Source: Chloroflexota bacterium | GTDB lineage: Bacteria > Chloroflexota > Dehalococcoidia > Lucifugimonadales > Lucifugimonadaceae | DNA: 49,552 bases | Assembly (NCBI GenBank): GCA_013204545.1 | Contig: JABMNN010000009.1 | Location: 1-49,552 of the forward strand | Direction of reading: 5' to 3' | Notes under the pieces: model-generated | Seen by the model: only the letters and a program-made list of their open reading frames with translations | What the model was told of the DNA's origin: nothing | Databases searched by the model: none | Part shown: positions 40,975-49,552 of the stretch, in pieces | Numbering within the stretch: the first letter of the stretch is position 1 | How the letters are laid out: each line of letters starts with the position of its first letter | Translations under genes and position numbers: made by a program

Positions 40975-41706
40975 ATGACGAGTCCGACATATTCAAGGAT
41001 TATTCTGAAAATGTCTGGAGAGTCGTTCAAAGGGAGTGGCGAATTCGGATTAGATTCCGACACACTACGGTACATCTCTCAGCAAATTAAAGACATTGCC
41101 GAGATGGGCACCCAAATCGGAGTCGTGGTCGGGGGTGGTAACTTCTGGCGCGGTGCTGACTATGAGCAAACGGGCATGGACCGATCTACGGCCGACTACG
41201 CAGGAATGTTGTCAACGATCATGAATGCACTTGCTTTGCAAGACGCACTCGAGCGAGCGGGGGTGACCGTTCGTACTCAATCCGCAATTTCGATTCCGTC
41301 TGTCGCCGAGCCGTATATCAGGCGTCGTGCTGTACGGCATCTAGAAAAGGGACGCGTTGTCATATTCGCTGGAGGCACTGGGAACCCGTACATGACGACC
41401 GATACCGCCGCTGCGCTGCGAGCACTTGAGATCGGTGCCGAGGCGTTGATTATGGCGAAAAATGGTATAGACGGCGTGTATGATTCTGACCCAATGAATA
41501 ATCCGTCGGCAAAGAAATACGAAAAAATTTCGCACCACGAAGCTCTTTCCAAGCGACTGCAAGCGCTGGACAGCACTGCGCTATCGCTGTGTATGGATAA
41601 TTCACTACCAATTGTTGTGTTCGATATATTCAAGTCTGGAAACCTAGCTTCGATACTGTCTGGCAACCACGTTGGCACGCTGATTTCTGTGGACACTTAT
41701 ACATAA
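40975..41706 (+). CDS. pyrH: UMP kinase
   Basis: A 243-residue amino-acid-kinase-fold enzyme that makes UDP from UMP. It shows [11 protein letters not shown] at the N-terminus, [10 protein letters not shown], then [17 protein letters not shown], and [21 protein letters not shown], all diagnostic. GGAGA precedes the ATG. It stands between tsf and frr as in many bacteria. Confidence 0.96.
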   Translation: MTSPTYSRIILKMSGESFKGSGEFGLDSDTLRYISQQIKDIAEMGTQIGVVVGGGNFWRGADYEQTGMDRSTADYAGMLSTIMNALALQDALERAGVTVRTQSAISIPSVAEPYIRRRAVRHLEKGRVVIFAGGTGNPYMTTDTAAALRALEIGAEALIMAKNGIDGVYDSDPMNNPSAKKYEKISHHEALSKRLQALDSTALSLCMDNSLPIVVFDIFKSGNLASILSGNHVGTLISVDTYT

Positions 41707-41817
41707 ATGTTTGTTTCGTATTGGCTATTGGGTGGTAAACACTCGGGGCTAGTTGTATTTTTTTGAGTTAACGGAGGAGACTTTTAGCTCTACCGCACAA
41801 ATTGGTTCCGGGAGAAT

Positions 41818-42378
41818 ATGATGCTGGATGAAACTCTCACTGACGCGAAAAAGCGAATGTCGGAGACAGTTGAAGCCCTAAAGAGAGACATGGCGGGCGT
41901 GAGAACAGGCCGTGCTTCCACGGGGTTGATAGATAACTTGAAAGTCGAGTATTTCGGTAGCGAGATGCTGCTGAACCAGTTAGCCCAGATCAGCATAGGT
42001 GACGCACGCCTTCTCGTAATCCAGCCGTGGGATAAGAACGCCATAAATCCTATAGCCAATGCAATACAAAACTCTGACCTAAGCATCTCTCCGAACATCG
42101 ACGGCGCGATTATTCGTTTGAATCTTCCACCGTTGACAGAAGATCGTCGCCGAGATCTGGTACGCACCGTCAAGGCGCGTAGTGAAGAGAGTAAAGTTTC
42201 GGTTCGCAACGCGCGGCGAGACGCCCAAGATACAATCCGCATGATCGAAAAAGATGGCGACGCCTCGCAAGACGATTGCCAACGTGCGCTGAAGGATCTC
42301 CAGAAACTGACGGATGATGCAGTTGCAACAATCGATACTGAATCTGCTGCCAAGGCAGCAGAAGTGATGCAGGTTTAG
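41818..42378 (+). CDS. frr: Ribosome recycling factor
   Basis: A 186-residue RRF that splits post-termination ribosomes with EF-G. It has the two-domain pattern: helical TLTDAKKRMSETVEALKRDMAGVRTGRAS, then the beta-domain YFGSEMLLNQLAQI, and the long helix PLTEDRRRDLVRTVKARSEESKVSVRNARRDA. Two consecutive ATG codons follow GGGAG; the second (41821) has the better spacing. The gene is in the standard pyrH-frr-uppS order. Confidence 0.96.
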   Translation: MMLDETLTDAKKRMSETVEALKRDMAGVRTGRASTGLIDNLKVEYFGSEMLLNQLAQISIGDARLLVIQPWDKNAINPIANAIQNSDLSISPNIDGAIIRLNLPPLTEDRRRDLVRTVKARSEESKVSVRNARRDAQDTIRMIEKDGDASQDDCQRALKDLQKLTDDAVATIDTESAAKAAEVMQV

Positions 42379-42420
42379 CCCTATTTCGATCCCGGAAATC
42401 TGCTAAACACCCCAGTCAGA

Positions 42421-43179
42421 ATGGTGACCCAAAGCGGGCAGTACATGACAGCCAACCCACAAGCATCAAAGTGTAGTGATATTACTAGCCCAGCCATTCC
42501 AGATCATGTAGCGATAATCATGGACGGGAACGGTCGCTGGGCGAAAGCGCGCGATCTTGATATCTCTGAGGGTCATCACGCTGGGTTCGAAAATCTTCGT
42601 CGAGTAGTTGCCGATTTCGCCAAACGTGGGATTGGTTATTTGACGCTCTACGCATTTTCTACCGAAAATTGGGACCGACCAGAATCTGAAGTGAATGGGA
42701 TTCTTCAGCTTGCCATTGCAGTGATTGCCAACGAAGCACAGCAACTTCACGAAAACAATGTCCGTATCATGCATCTTGGCCGAGTAGACCGGCTCTCTTC
42801 CGAGCTGCGAGCAGAACTCGAGCAGGCCGTTACCATGACGGCAAGTAACACTGGACTGACTCTTGGGATCGCTTTTGACTATGGTGGCAGGGCAGAGATA
42901 ACTAACGCTGCTAAACAAATGATTAGCGACGGTGTTGCCATCGATGAAATCGATGAGGCAAAATTTGCCTCATATCTGTACACATCGGCCATGCCAGACG
43001 TAGATCTACTTATTCGAACAGGAGGGGATTTCCGCATAAGCAACTTCCTCCTCTGGCAGACAGCTTATTCAGAGTTCTACTCCTCGGCGATTCTGTGGCC
43101 TGATTTCTACGGAGAGCACATAGATCGCGCTTTCGAGTCGTTCAATGAACGTCAGCGAAGATTTGGCAAACGGGTCTAG
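42421..43179 (+). CDS. uppS: Isoprenyl transferase (cis-prenyltransferase, UppS-like)
   Basis: A 252-residue cis-prenyltransferase that builds the undecaprenyl-type carrier lipid for wall or surface polymers. It has the catalytic Asp in IIMDGNGRWAKAR, then the FSTENWDRP segment and DLLIRTGGDFRISNFLLWQTAYSEFYSS. ATG at 42421 has little upstream signal; 42445 is an alternative. It is followed by cdsA and the MEP genes, which supply its substrate. Confidence 0.95.
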   Translation: MVTQSGQYMTANPQASKCSDITSPAIPDHVAIIMDGNGRWAKARDLDISEGHHAGFENLRRVVADFAKRGIGYLTLYAFSTENWDRPESEVNGILQLAIAVIANEAQQLHENNVRIMHLGRVDRLSSELRAELEQAVTMTASNTGLTLGIAFDYGGRAEITNAAKQMISDGVAIDEIDEAKFASYLYTSAMPDVDLLIRTGGDFRISNFLLWQTAYSEFYSSAILWPDFYGEHIDRAFESFNERQRRFGKRV

Positions 43180-43254
43180 GTTGCCGTCTATCGAGAAGAT
43201 CACTAGTGACGACAGCAATATGCGTGAACCATTGAGTTCCGATAGGAATTTCTG

Positions 43255-44082
43255 ATGCGTATTCGAATAATCAGCGCATCTGTAGGAATTCCCGTTGTAC
43301 TGCTCGCAGCATGGATAGGGCTGCCAGGAATAGCGTTGTTAGCAATTGTCGCCGGAGCGATCGGGGGGATTGAGCTGGACCGCATGATACGACCTAGCGG
43401 CTCTCGGTCGGAAAGTGTTCGGATAGTTTCATTGGTCATGGGACCGACAGTACTCGCCGTAGTTGGCGCTTGGATGGTTTCTCAGGGCCGAATTACAGGC
43501 GATCATCTTCCAATAACGCTGGCGACGATATTCACTCTTGTGTTACTGCTTCGTGGAACCGCTACTCTCGGTCGAACGTCGTCGAAACGTAAGGCAAGTG
43601 ACTGGGCATACTGGGTATTTGCCGCCTACGTCGGTCTAGCACTGGCTCATGCTCCGGTACTGGTCGAATTGGATCACGGCCGAGAACTGATCCTCTTAGC
43701 AATACTAACCACGTTCGCAGTCGACTCCATTGCACTCTTCGTTGGTGTTTCGATCGGGCGAAGGAGACTCGCTCCAAAGATCAGCCCCAAGAAGTCATGG
43801 GAAGGCGCGATCGGTGGGGTCGTAGGCGGAGTGGTTGCGGCGATAGCGATTAACACAGTCTTTGACATTCCGTTTGCGACGATCACTGCAGGCATCCTCG
43901 GGGCGATTCTCGGTGTAACTGGTGTGATCGGTGATCTATACGAATCTTGGATAAAGCGGCGCGCTGGTGTGAAGGATAGTGGCGTGCTGATACCCGGGCA
44001 TGGCGGAATTCTCGATCGATTGGACAGCGTTATGCCCAACCTCGCGGTCGTATACTGGGCAGCAGTCTGGAGCACGTTATAA
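43255..44082 (+). CDS. cdsA: Phosphatidate cytidylyltransferase
   Basis: A 275-residue polytopic enzyme making CDP-diacylglycerol from phosphatidate and CTP. The C-terminal signature is GVKDSGVLIPGHGGILDRLDS, with ISPKKSWEGAIGG upstream. About seven hydrophobic helices are present. AGGAA precedes the ATG. The stop TAA at 44080-44082 overlaps the apparent dxr start, so the two genes look translationally coupled. Confidence 0.95.
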   Translation: MRIRIISASVGIPVVLLAAWIGLPGIALLAIVAGAIGGIELDRMIRPSGSRSESVRIVSLVMGPTVLAVVGAWMVSQGRITGDHLPITLATIFTLVLLLRGTATLGRTSSKRKASDWAYWVFAAYVGLALAHAPVLVELDHGRELILLAILTTFAVDSIALFVGVSIGRRRLAPKISPKKSWEGAIGGVVGGVVAAIAINTVFDIPFATITAGILGAILGVTGVIGDLYESWIKRRAGVKDSGVLIPGHGGILDRLDSVMPNLAVVYWAAVWSTL

Positions 44083-45212
44083 AAAAGCTGGTAATTTTGG
44101 GGTCGACCGGATCGGTCGGAACCCAAACACTCGACATCGTCCGCGCCTTCCCCGACCGCTTTAAAGTGGTTGGTCTGTGCAACGGATACAACACACCGCT
44201 GTTCAAAAAACAAATCGACGAATTCAGGCCAGAGTATTTCAATACTCTGGGTGATGTTGCGTCGGGTTACGGTGGTGCGAAGTCAGTTCCTGTCGAAGAA
44301 ATAGTCACTCTTCCTGAAGTCGATTTAGTCGTCGCTGCAACGGTCGGCTGTGTAGGTATGCCACCCGCAATGGCCGCACTAAAGGCCGGTAAAACCCTCG
44401 GCCTCGCTAACAAAGAAGTGATAGTAATGTCGGGGCAGCTACTGATCGAAGCAGCGGAAATGGGTGGGGCAACTATTCTTCCCATAGACAGTGAACCCTC
44501 CGCTATTTGGCAGTGCCTTGAAGGTGAAAAAAGTGATCCATCGCGATTGATCATCACTGCCTCTGGTGGTGCGTTTAGAGATCGCACGTGGGCTTCACTC
44601 GACGGTGTGACTCCAGAGCAGGCACTGAAACACCCAACATGGACTATGGGTGAAAAAATAACGATTGACTCTGCAACGCTAATGAACAAAGCATTCGAAG
44701 TGATCGAATCTAGATGGCTGTTTGATATTCCGTTTGAACAGATCGATGTGACGATCCATCGCCAAAGTATCGTTCACTCGATGGTGGAATTTGCAGATGG
44801 GACACTCAAAGCCCAGCTTGGCCCCACGAGCATGCTGCAACCGATTCAGCACGCATTGTTTTACCCCGAACGCCAAGCAAATGATAATTTACCGAGGTTA
44901 GATGCTGTCACGATGGGCTCGCTTACTTTCGAAGCGATGGATCAATCGTTGTACCCATGCTTCGAACTAGCTCTCGAATACGGCAAGAAGGGAGGCACAT
45001 ACCCTGCTGTGCTCGCTGGCGCAGATGAAGCCGCCGTGCAGTTGTTCTTGGACGGTAAGGTCAAATTTACTCAGATTCCTGATCTGGTTGCGGAAACACT
45101 TATTGCGCACAAGCAGATGACCTCGCCTTCAGTCGCCGACACCATTGAAGCGGCGCGCTGGGCAACCGAAACCACACTGACCCATCATAATCTTTCCACA
45201 ATCCTCAGCTAA
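44079..45212 (+). CDS. dxr: 1-deoxy-D-xylulose 5-phosphate reductoisomerase (apparent AUA start)
   Basis: Dxr makes 2-C-methyl-D-erythritol 4-phosphate in the MEP isoprenoid pathway. The NADPH loop is ILGSTGSVGTQTLD; metal and substrate residues are in IDSEPSAIWQCL and SATLMNKAFEVIE. The only standard start is TTG at 44097, but that would delete the first beta-strand (KKLVI) of the Rossmann fold. In-frame ATA at 44079 lies 6 nt after GGAG, restores the family N-terminus (x-KKLVILGSTGS) and overlaps the cdsA stop. From 44079 the protein has 377 residues. Confidence 0.93.
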   Translation: MKKLVILGSTGSVGTQTLDIVRAFPDRFKVVGLCNGYNTPLFKKQIDEFRPEYFNTLGDVASGYGGAKSVPVEEIVTLPEVDLVVAATVGCVGMPPAMAALKAGKTLGLANKEVIVMSGQLLIEAAEMGGATILPIDSEPSAIWQCLEGEKSDPSRLIITASGGAFRDRTWASLDGVTPEQALKHPTWTMGEKITIDSATLMNKAFEVIESRWLFDIPFEQIDVTIHRQSIVHSMVEFADGTLKAQLGPTSMLQPIQHALFYPERQANDNLPRLDAVTMGSLTFEAMDQSLYPCFELALEYGKKGGTYPAVLAGADEAAVQLFLDGKVKFTQIPDLVAETLIAHKQMTSPSVADTIEAARWATETTLTHHNLSTILS

Positions 45213-45223
45213 CATTAACAAAT

Positions 45224-46873
45224 ATGCCAGAAACAGTATTTTTCGGTGTCGTCACGTTCCTACTCGTGCTCGGCCCCCTCGTAATCCTTCACGAATTGGG
45301 CCACTTGTGGACTGCCCGCCGTTTCGGAGTAAAAACTCTCGAATTCGGATTCGGATACCCGCCCCGAGCTGGTGGAATCTGGAGCGGAGAAACCCCGGTT
45401 CTGATCGACGCCGAAACCATCTTTGAAATCGAAAAAGAATCACTTATCGGAAAAACCGCCACGATTCGCACGATATTCGACGAGCAAGGTCGGTCGGTGG
45501 CTGTCAGTGTTCGTCCACGAGCTAAGGGCGATGATGCCGAGGCTTCCGAAGGCGGCCAAATTGTCACGGGAAAGATCAAGTCGTTCGAAAGCGGTCAGTT
45601 GACCATTGCCGACATGCTATGGTCATTCAATTGGCTCCCGCTTGGCGGATTCGTTCGTATGGTAGGTGAGGAAAGTAGCAATGCTGCTGACTCTCTTGGC
45701 AGTAAGCCTCGATGGCAGCGGATCGTCGTAATGGGCGCTGGCGCGTTTGTGAATTTAGTAATTCCATTCGTGCTACTTCCGCTGGTGCTCATGATTCCCG
45801 CCGAAAAACCGGTCGGCGATGTGACGATAGTGACGGTATTCCCCGGATCTCCTGCTGACGAAGCTGGAATGAAACCCGGCGATAAAATCGTAAAAGTGGA
45901 TGGACGCAAGATAGAGAACATATCTGAACTCCAACAAGCAGTTACAGTCAAGCTTGGTGCAAAAAGCACGTGGGAGATTGAATCGGGTGTTCCGAATATC
46001 TTCGCTCGACCTGCTGAACCGCAGTACCAGTACTCAGGTGACATCGAGAAAGTCACGATAATTCCTCGATGGAAACCGCCCAGTCGACAGGTTGTGGCGG
46101 TAGTTTCTGATCCTGAAACCGAGATGGCTCTTTCCCGAGCTCGAGTATTCGATGTATCAGTTGGGCTCAACACTGTTCTTACAGTTGTTGATGAGCCGGC
46201 CGATACGCTGTTTGAGATTTCGAACGAAGATGCTGCCAGACTCGACCCACCAGCAGCGATGGGTGACATCCTTAGGGTAGTGGCAACAGCTGAAACCGCC
46301 GGAACGCAAATCTCACTCGCAGATGCTCGAAAACACGATAACGGCCTCGGTATAAAAACGACTGTGCAAGAAGGCGCTACAGGAGTTCAGATATCTACTG
46401 AAAACAGCCAAGTTGTCAACAAGGGCCTGAGTCCGCTTGAGGCAATCCCTCTGGGTTGGCGCCATGCGACCGATACAGTTGTTCTCACCCGTAACGCGCT
46501 GACCACGACCATAATCGGTAGCTCGAATCCGCAGTTTGACGGGCCTTCAACTGTTGGACCGATCGGTATCGGTCAACTCACCGGTGAGATCGCAGTTGCT
46601 GATGCCGGACTTGGGGCGAAAATCATCACATTCGCTACTCTGGCAGCCACTCTGAGCCTCTCTCTAGCTATCCTAAACATTCTGCCGATTCCGGCTTTGG
46701 ACGGCGGACGAATCTTTTTTGTACTCGTCGAAATTGTACGGCGTGGTAAACGGATTTCGCCTGAGCGTGAGGGACTCGTTCACCTCGTCGGGTTCGCTAT
46801 ATTGATCGGTCTAATTGCCGTGATATCAGTGCAGGACGTAACACGTATCATCAGGGGCGAATCGTTCTTCTAA
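45224..46873 (+). CDS. rseP: Site-2 metalloprotease, RseP-like (M50B)
   Basis: A 549-residue membrane zinc protease for regulated intramembrane proteolysis. It has the zinc motif HELGH (23-27) in the first helix, a PDZ domain around residues 195-250 (FPGSPADEAGMKPGDKIVKVDG), and the C-terminal NILPIPALDGGR that supplies the third ligand. It is longer than usual, with a polar insertion at about residues 55-120 and another after the PDZ domain (about 280-400). No ribosome-binding site is visible. The ECF/ZAS pair in this window lacks a membrane anti-sigma, so no direct link is claimed. Confidence 0.93.
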   Translation: MPETVFFGVVTFLLVLGPLVILHELGHLWTARRFGVKTLEFGFGYPPRAGGIWSGETPVLIDAETIFEIEKESLIGKTATIRTIFDEQGRSVAVSVRPRAKGDDAEASEGGQIVTGKIKSFESGQLTIADMLWSFNWLPLGGFVRMVGEESSNAADSLGSKPRWQRIVVMGAGAFVNLVIPFVLLPLVLMIPAEKPVGDVTIVTVFPGSPADEAGMKPGDKIVKVDGRKIENISELQQAVTVKLGAKSTWEIESGVPNIFARPAEPQYQYSGDIEKVTIIPRWKPPSRQVVAVVSDPETEMALSRARVFDVSVGLNTVLTVVDEPADTLFEISNEDAARLDPPAAMGDILRVVATAETAGTQISLADARKHDNGLGIKTTVQEGATGVQISTENSQVVNKGLSPLEAIPLGWRHATDTVVLTRNALTTTIIGSSNPQFDGPSTVGPIGIGQLTGEIAVADAGLGAKIITFATLAATLSLSLAILNILPIPALDGGRIFFVLVEIVRRGKRISPEREGLVHLVGFAILIGLIAVISVQDVTRIIRGESFF

Positions 46874-46925
46874 AAGATTCTCCGACCGACGTCCGGCCCA
46901 GCACCCACTGAAGGTAGCGCTTGAA

Positions 46926-47189
46926 TTGACTCTCTCGCACGCACGTCGAAATCAGTTGATTATCGCTGGAGTCTCGTCGGTGCTTTTGGCGATTCTTTGG
47001 GTAATTGGCGATCTGCCACGTTCGATGCACTACGCACTACCGTTCGTAATTTTCGCGCTATGGATTCCAGCTGTGTTAGCCCACAAACAGCGAGATGGCG
47101 GCGTTCGTTGGAACACATTATTTGGTGTTCTCGGGATTGCTGTAGTGATCGTCGTAATCCGAGCTGTATGGCTGATGGGTAGAAGCTGA
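46926..47189 (+). CDS. Small three-helix membrane protein, unknown
   Basis: I do not recognise this 87-residue protein. It has hydrophobic segments at about residues 11-28, 36-52 and 65-83 separated by short charged loops. The start is TTG, with GAAGG about 11 nt upstream. It lies between rseP and ispG in a dense cluster, which supports expression. No function is inferred. Confidence 0.5.
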   Translation: MTLSHARRNQLIIAGVSSVLLAILWVIGDLPRSMHYALPFVIFALWIPAVLAHKQRDGGVRWNTLFGVLGIAVVIVVIRAVWLMGRS

Positions 47190-47287
47190 GTCGTCGATTC
47201 GCTGGTTGATAGCTGAAAAATACGCACAGTGACAGGTAAAATCGTTAGGCGTGAAATTTTTCGGGACTACTAGTTGGAGCTATTGAT

Positions 47288-48499
47288 CTGACGGCAAGAG
47301 AAAACACTCATTCCGTAAGCGTTGGCGGTGTAATGATCGGGGCTGGCAATCCGGTGGTTGTTCAATCGATGACCGACACCGACACTGCCAATGTTGCAGC
47401 AACGGTCGCTCAGGTGAAGCAGCTGGCCGATGCCGGTAGCGAGATTGTTCGCATCACGGTCAATAATGCAGCGGCTGCTCAGGCAGTACCCGAAGTCAGT
47501 AAGCGACTCGCCGATCTGGGTTGCAACGTTCCGCTTGTTGGCGACTTTCATTTCATCGGACACCGTCTGCTTCGAGACTATCCGGAATTGGCCAGCACGC
47601 TCGCCAAGTTCCGCATCAATCCTGGAAATGTCGGGCGTGGTGTTCGTCACGATGAAAATTTCACACAGTTCATAGAAATTGCAAGAGATCTCGGAACACC
47701 GGTACGAATCGGAGTTAATGCAGGAAGTCTTGACCCTGATGTTATGGCCGACAAGATGGACGAAAATTCGCGTCTCGTCGAGCCATTGAACTCCGAACAG
47801 GTCGAGAACAGAGCGCTTGTCGAAAGTGCACTTTCGAGTGCCGAGGCGGCTCTGGATATTGGGCTAACACCGAACCAGATTATTATTTCTTGTAAGGTTT
47901 CTCGGCTTCCGCAAATGGTCGCTGTTTATCTGGAACTATCGGCGAAATCTAACTTCGCACTGCATCTTGGGCTGACTGAAGCGGGTATGGGGCAAAAGGG
48001 TATCGTAACAACAACAGCAGCTTTGAGCATTTTGTTGGAAGATGGAATAGGCGACACGATACGTGCCTCGTTAACCCCTGAGGTTGGTGGGGATAGAACG
48101 AAGGAAGTTCGGCTCTGTCAGGATATCTTGCAGGCAGTTGGGCTTCGACGATTCCGTCCGTCTGTAACCGCATGCCCCGGCTGCGGTCGAACAACTTCAA
48201 TCGTATTCAGGGAACTCGCTCAAGATATCCAAACTCACATCGATGCGAAACTTGCTGACTGGCGTTCACGTTACCCTGGTTCAGAATCGCTTCAGGTGGC
48301 AGTCATGGGCTGTGTGGTCAACGGGCCGGGCGAGTCGAGAGCCGCCAATATAGGTATCTCGCTTCCCGGGGCGGGGGAAGATCCACGAGCACCAGTTTTC
48401 GTTGACGGACAACGGGTGAAATTCCTGTCTGGTCCGAACATCGCAACCGACTTCATCGACATGGTCGAAAACTACGTAGAGACCACGTTCAACGTCTAG
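47288..48499 (+). CDS. ispG: 4-hydroxy-3-methylbut-2-enyl-diphosphate synthase IspG/GcpE (non-ATG start likely)
   Basis: IspG converts the cyclic diphosphate of the MEP pathway to HMBPP using a [4Fe-4S] cluster. It has VVVQSMTDTDT, the cluster cysteines in TACPGCGRTT and MGCVVNGPGES, and the barrel signature. The first standard start is ATG at 47333, which drops the conserved first strand (HSVSVGGVMIG). Reading upstream in frame, CTG at 47288 stands 8 nt after GGAG and restores a full N-terminus; ATT at 47282 is closer to the site. With 47288 the protein has 403 residues. Confidence 0.93.
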   Translation: MTARENTHSVSVGGVMIGAGNPVVVQSMTDTDTANVAATVAQVKQLADAGSEIVRITVNNAAAAQAVPEVSKRLADLGCNVPLVGDFHFIGHRLLRDYPELASTLAKFRINPGNVGRGVRHDENFTQFIEIARDLGTPVRIGVNAGSLDPDVMADKMDENSRLVEPLNSEQVENRALVESALSSAEAALDIGLTPNQIIISCKVSRLPQMVAVYLELSAKSNFALHLGLTEAGMGQKGIVTTTAALSILLEDGIGDTIRASLTPEVGGDRTKEVRLCQDILQAVGLRRFRPSVTACPGCGRTTSIVFRELAQDIQTHIDAKLADWRSRYPGSESLQVAVMGCVVNGPGESRAANIGISLPGAGEDPRAPVFVDGQRVKFLSGPNIATDFIDMVENYVETTFNV

Positions 48500-48560
48500 A
48501 CCTTCCCCCATCTTGGATAACGGTCAATCCACCGGCCTTGCAATAAGGCGTGGCGTGGCG

Positions 48561-48875
48561 TTAGCTCAGTTTGACTGCTGTGCCGTAGGCGAGAATTTCT
48601 GACGCGCCAGTGGCGATCATCGAGGTCGTGTATCGAACACCAACGATAGCGTCAGCGCCGAGTGTTTCTGCAAATTCGGCCATTCGGCGAGTCGCCATTT
48701 CGCGGGTCTCAGCCTGTAGACGTGCGTATTCGGCAATCTCCCCACCGACTATATTTCGTAACGCCGCGAGGATGTCCTTACCTGCGTGGCGTGCTCGAAC
48801 CGAGTTGCCACGAGCAAGCCCAAGGATTTCAGTGATATCTCGGCCGGGAACGTCTTGGATTGTGGATATGATCAA
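48561..48875 (-). CDS. YbjQ/UPF0145-family protein
   Basis: A 104-residue protein of the YbjQ type (heavy-metal-binding domain 1 fold). It shows STIQDVPGRDITEILGLARGNSVRARHAGKDI and GADAIVGVRYTTSMI, followed by AYGTAVKL at the C-terminus. It assembles as a small beta-alpha homopentamer-like protein of unknown function. The longer frame beginning at 49034 lacks family features. The start here is TTG with GAGG 8 nt upstream. Confidence 0.85.
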   Translation of the reverse strand: MIISTIQDVPGRDITEILGLARGNSVRARHAGKDILAALRNIVGGEIAEYARLQAETREMATRRMAEFAETLGADAIVGVRYTTSMIATGASEILAYGTAVKLS

Positions 48876-49116
48876 TGCACACCTCGTTTCATACTTCTGT
48901 CCGTCAGGAAACGTAAATCTGAGCACTACTTCTAACTGCCTCAAATTAACAAAATTCAAATCGATTTCCGGTGCTACAACATGGGCTCTTCGTAAGGAAT
49001 TCAGTTTCTCCTCGTGAGCCGGTATGGGTAACATACTGTCCGCACAGGCTCGGGTCTAGTCAGGCGACTGGATAATAGACGGATGACATCACAGACTGTA
49101 CTTTCAGGTGAATTAA

Positions 49117-49552
49117 TTGAATTTGAACTGGCACGAAATCGATCGATTCTTGATGGGCGAAGCATGGTCGGGCTCATTGATAAAACAGCATCTCAGTGAA
49201 CTTGCCGATGTTATCGGATCACGATGGGGTGGATCACCTGAGGATCGCCGCGCTGCTGCTTACATCAGAGATCAGATGGAAGCAGCCGGTTTGGATAGAT
49301 CAGAAATCGAACCGTTCACCCTCGACACGTGGAATCACGGCGAGGTCTCGATTACGCTACCTGATGACAGTAATCGCAAGATATCGTCGATGCCATTCCT
49401 ACGTTGTATGGCGATAAATGTAACGACGCCATTGTTAGACGTTGGTCATGGCTCTCCACATGAAATAGATGCATTGGGGGGGCGAGTAAAGGGGGCGGTC
49501 GTTCTTGCTTCGATTTCACCTGAACCGTTCACAGCAGCTGAGCCGTTCACCG
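49117..49552 (+). CDS. M28-family peptidase-like protein, truncated by window end
   Basis: The first 145 codons of a gene that continues past the window. The N-terminal pattern is SLIKQHLSELADVIGSRWGGSPEDRRAAAYIRDQME, then a PA-like region (GGRVKGAVVLAS), as in M28 zinc aminopeptidases and carboxypeptidases. The metal-binding part is not yet reached. An in-frame TAA directly precedes the TTG start, and AGGTGA lies upstream; a second TTG at 49123 and ATG at 49153 are alternatives. There is no signal peptide in this part. Confidence 0.7.
   Translation, partial: MNLNWHEIDRFLMGEAWSGSLIKQHLSELADVIGSRWGGSPEDRRAAAYIRDQMEAAGLDRSEIEPFTLDTWNHGEVSITLPDDSNRKISSMPFLRCMAINVTTPLLDVGHGSPHEIDALGGRVKGAVVLASISPEPFTAAEPFT

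Noticed and set aside
45595..46269. 224-codon minus-strand frame opposite rseP
   Set aside because: It is antisense to a conserved protease and its Ser/Thr-rich sequence has no recognisable features.
1..49552. CRISPR array, insertion sequence, prophage or toxin-antitoxin module
   Set aside because: No regularly spaced repeats, transposase, integrase, phage structural or toxin-like genes were seen on either strand.

Overview
The window looks like a chromosomal segment of a free-living marine-type Chloroflexota, most likely a SAR202-like member of the Dehalococcoidia. This is inferred from gene content and from the family resemblance of several enzymes, not from a marker-gene comparison. Base composition is balanced and no phage, transposon, plasmid or CRISPR signature was seen. 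Start codons are often TTG, and several transcription units end in clear bidirectional hairpins.

Layout. Positions 1-7100 hold a partial tRNA-Phe, a phosphotransacetylase-N-terminal-like P-loop/DRTGG protein, two small unknown membrane proteins, a PcrA/UvrD helicase, a HAD phosphatase and two MaoC-type hydratases. The hydratases lead into a fused double short-chain dehydrogenase (7150-8967), giving a hydratase/dehydrogenase set for acyl-CoA-like substrates. From 9041 to 18707 lies a catabolic block: an Abhydrolase_10 protein, a GH51 arabinofuranosidase, a flavin disulfide oxidoreductase lacking the usual lipoamide-dehydrogenase catalytic His, an amidohydrolase inactivated by two stop codons, a cytosolic-looking sulfatase, a ThuA-like protein, a GNAT acetyltransferase and a Nudix hydrolase. 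From 18860 to 21790 lies a 2-oxoacid:ferredoxin oxidoreductase operon (korAB). It has a strong promoter, a structured leader with a 41-codon reading frame, and an intrinsic terminator ahead of korA. A divergent ECF sigma/ZAS pair, PlsY and an MFS exporter follow.

From 25196 to 29805 a minus-strand operon encodes a pyrophosphate-type phosphofructokinase and CcmA-B-C-D-E, the heme export and chaperone part of cytochrome c maturation system I. CcmE is of the C-x3-Y type and CcmD is fused to an extra domain. From 30022 to 37888 are a nucleotidyl cyclase interrupted by an in-frame UGA exactly where a Cys of a CxxC pair is expected, two amidohydrolase-superfamily genes (one frameshifted at a perfect 40-bp palindrome), a pseudouridine synthase, a fumarylacetoacetase-like enzyme, an aldo/keto reductase and CcdA. 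From 38948 to 48499 is a conserved housekeeping run: rpsB-tsf-pyrH-frr-uppS-cdsA-dxr-rseP-(small membrane protein)-ispG. A YbjQ-like gene and the start of an M28 peptidase close the window.

The most interesting items are the possible selenocysteine-containing cyclase with a SECIS-like hairpin (30022-30804), the attenuator-like korAB leader (18860-19151), the palindrome-associated frameshift (33593-33632) and the apparent AUA start codon of dxr (44079).
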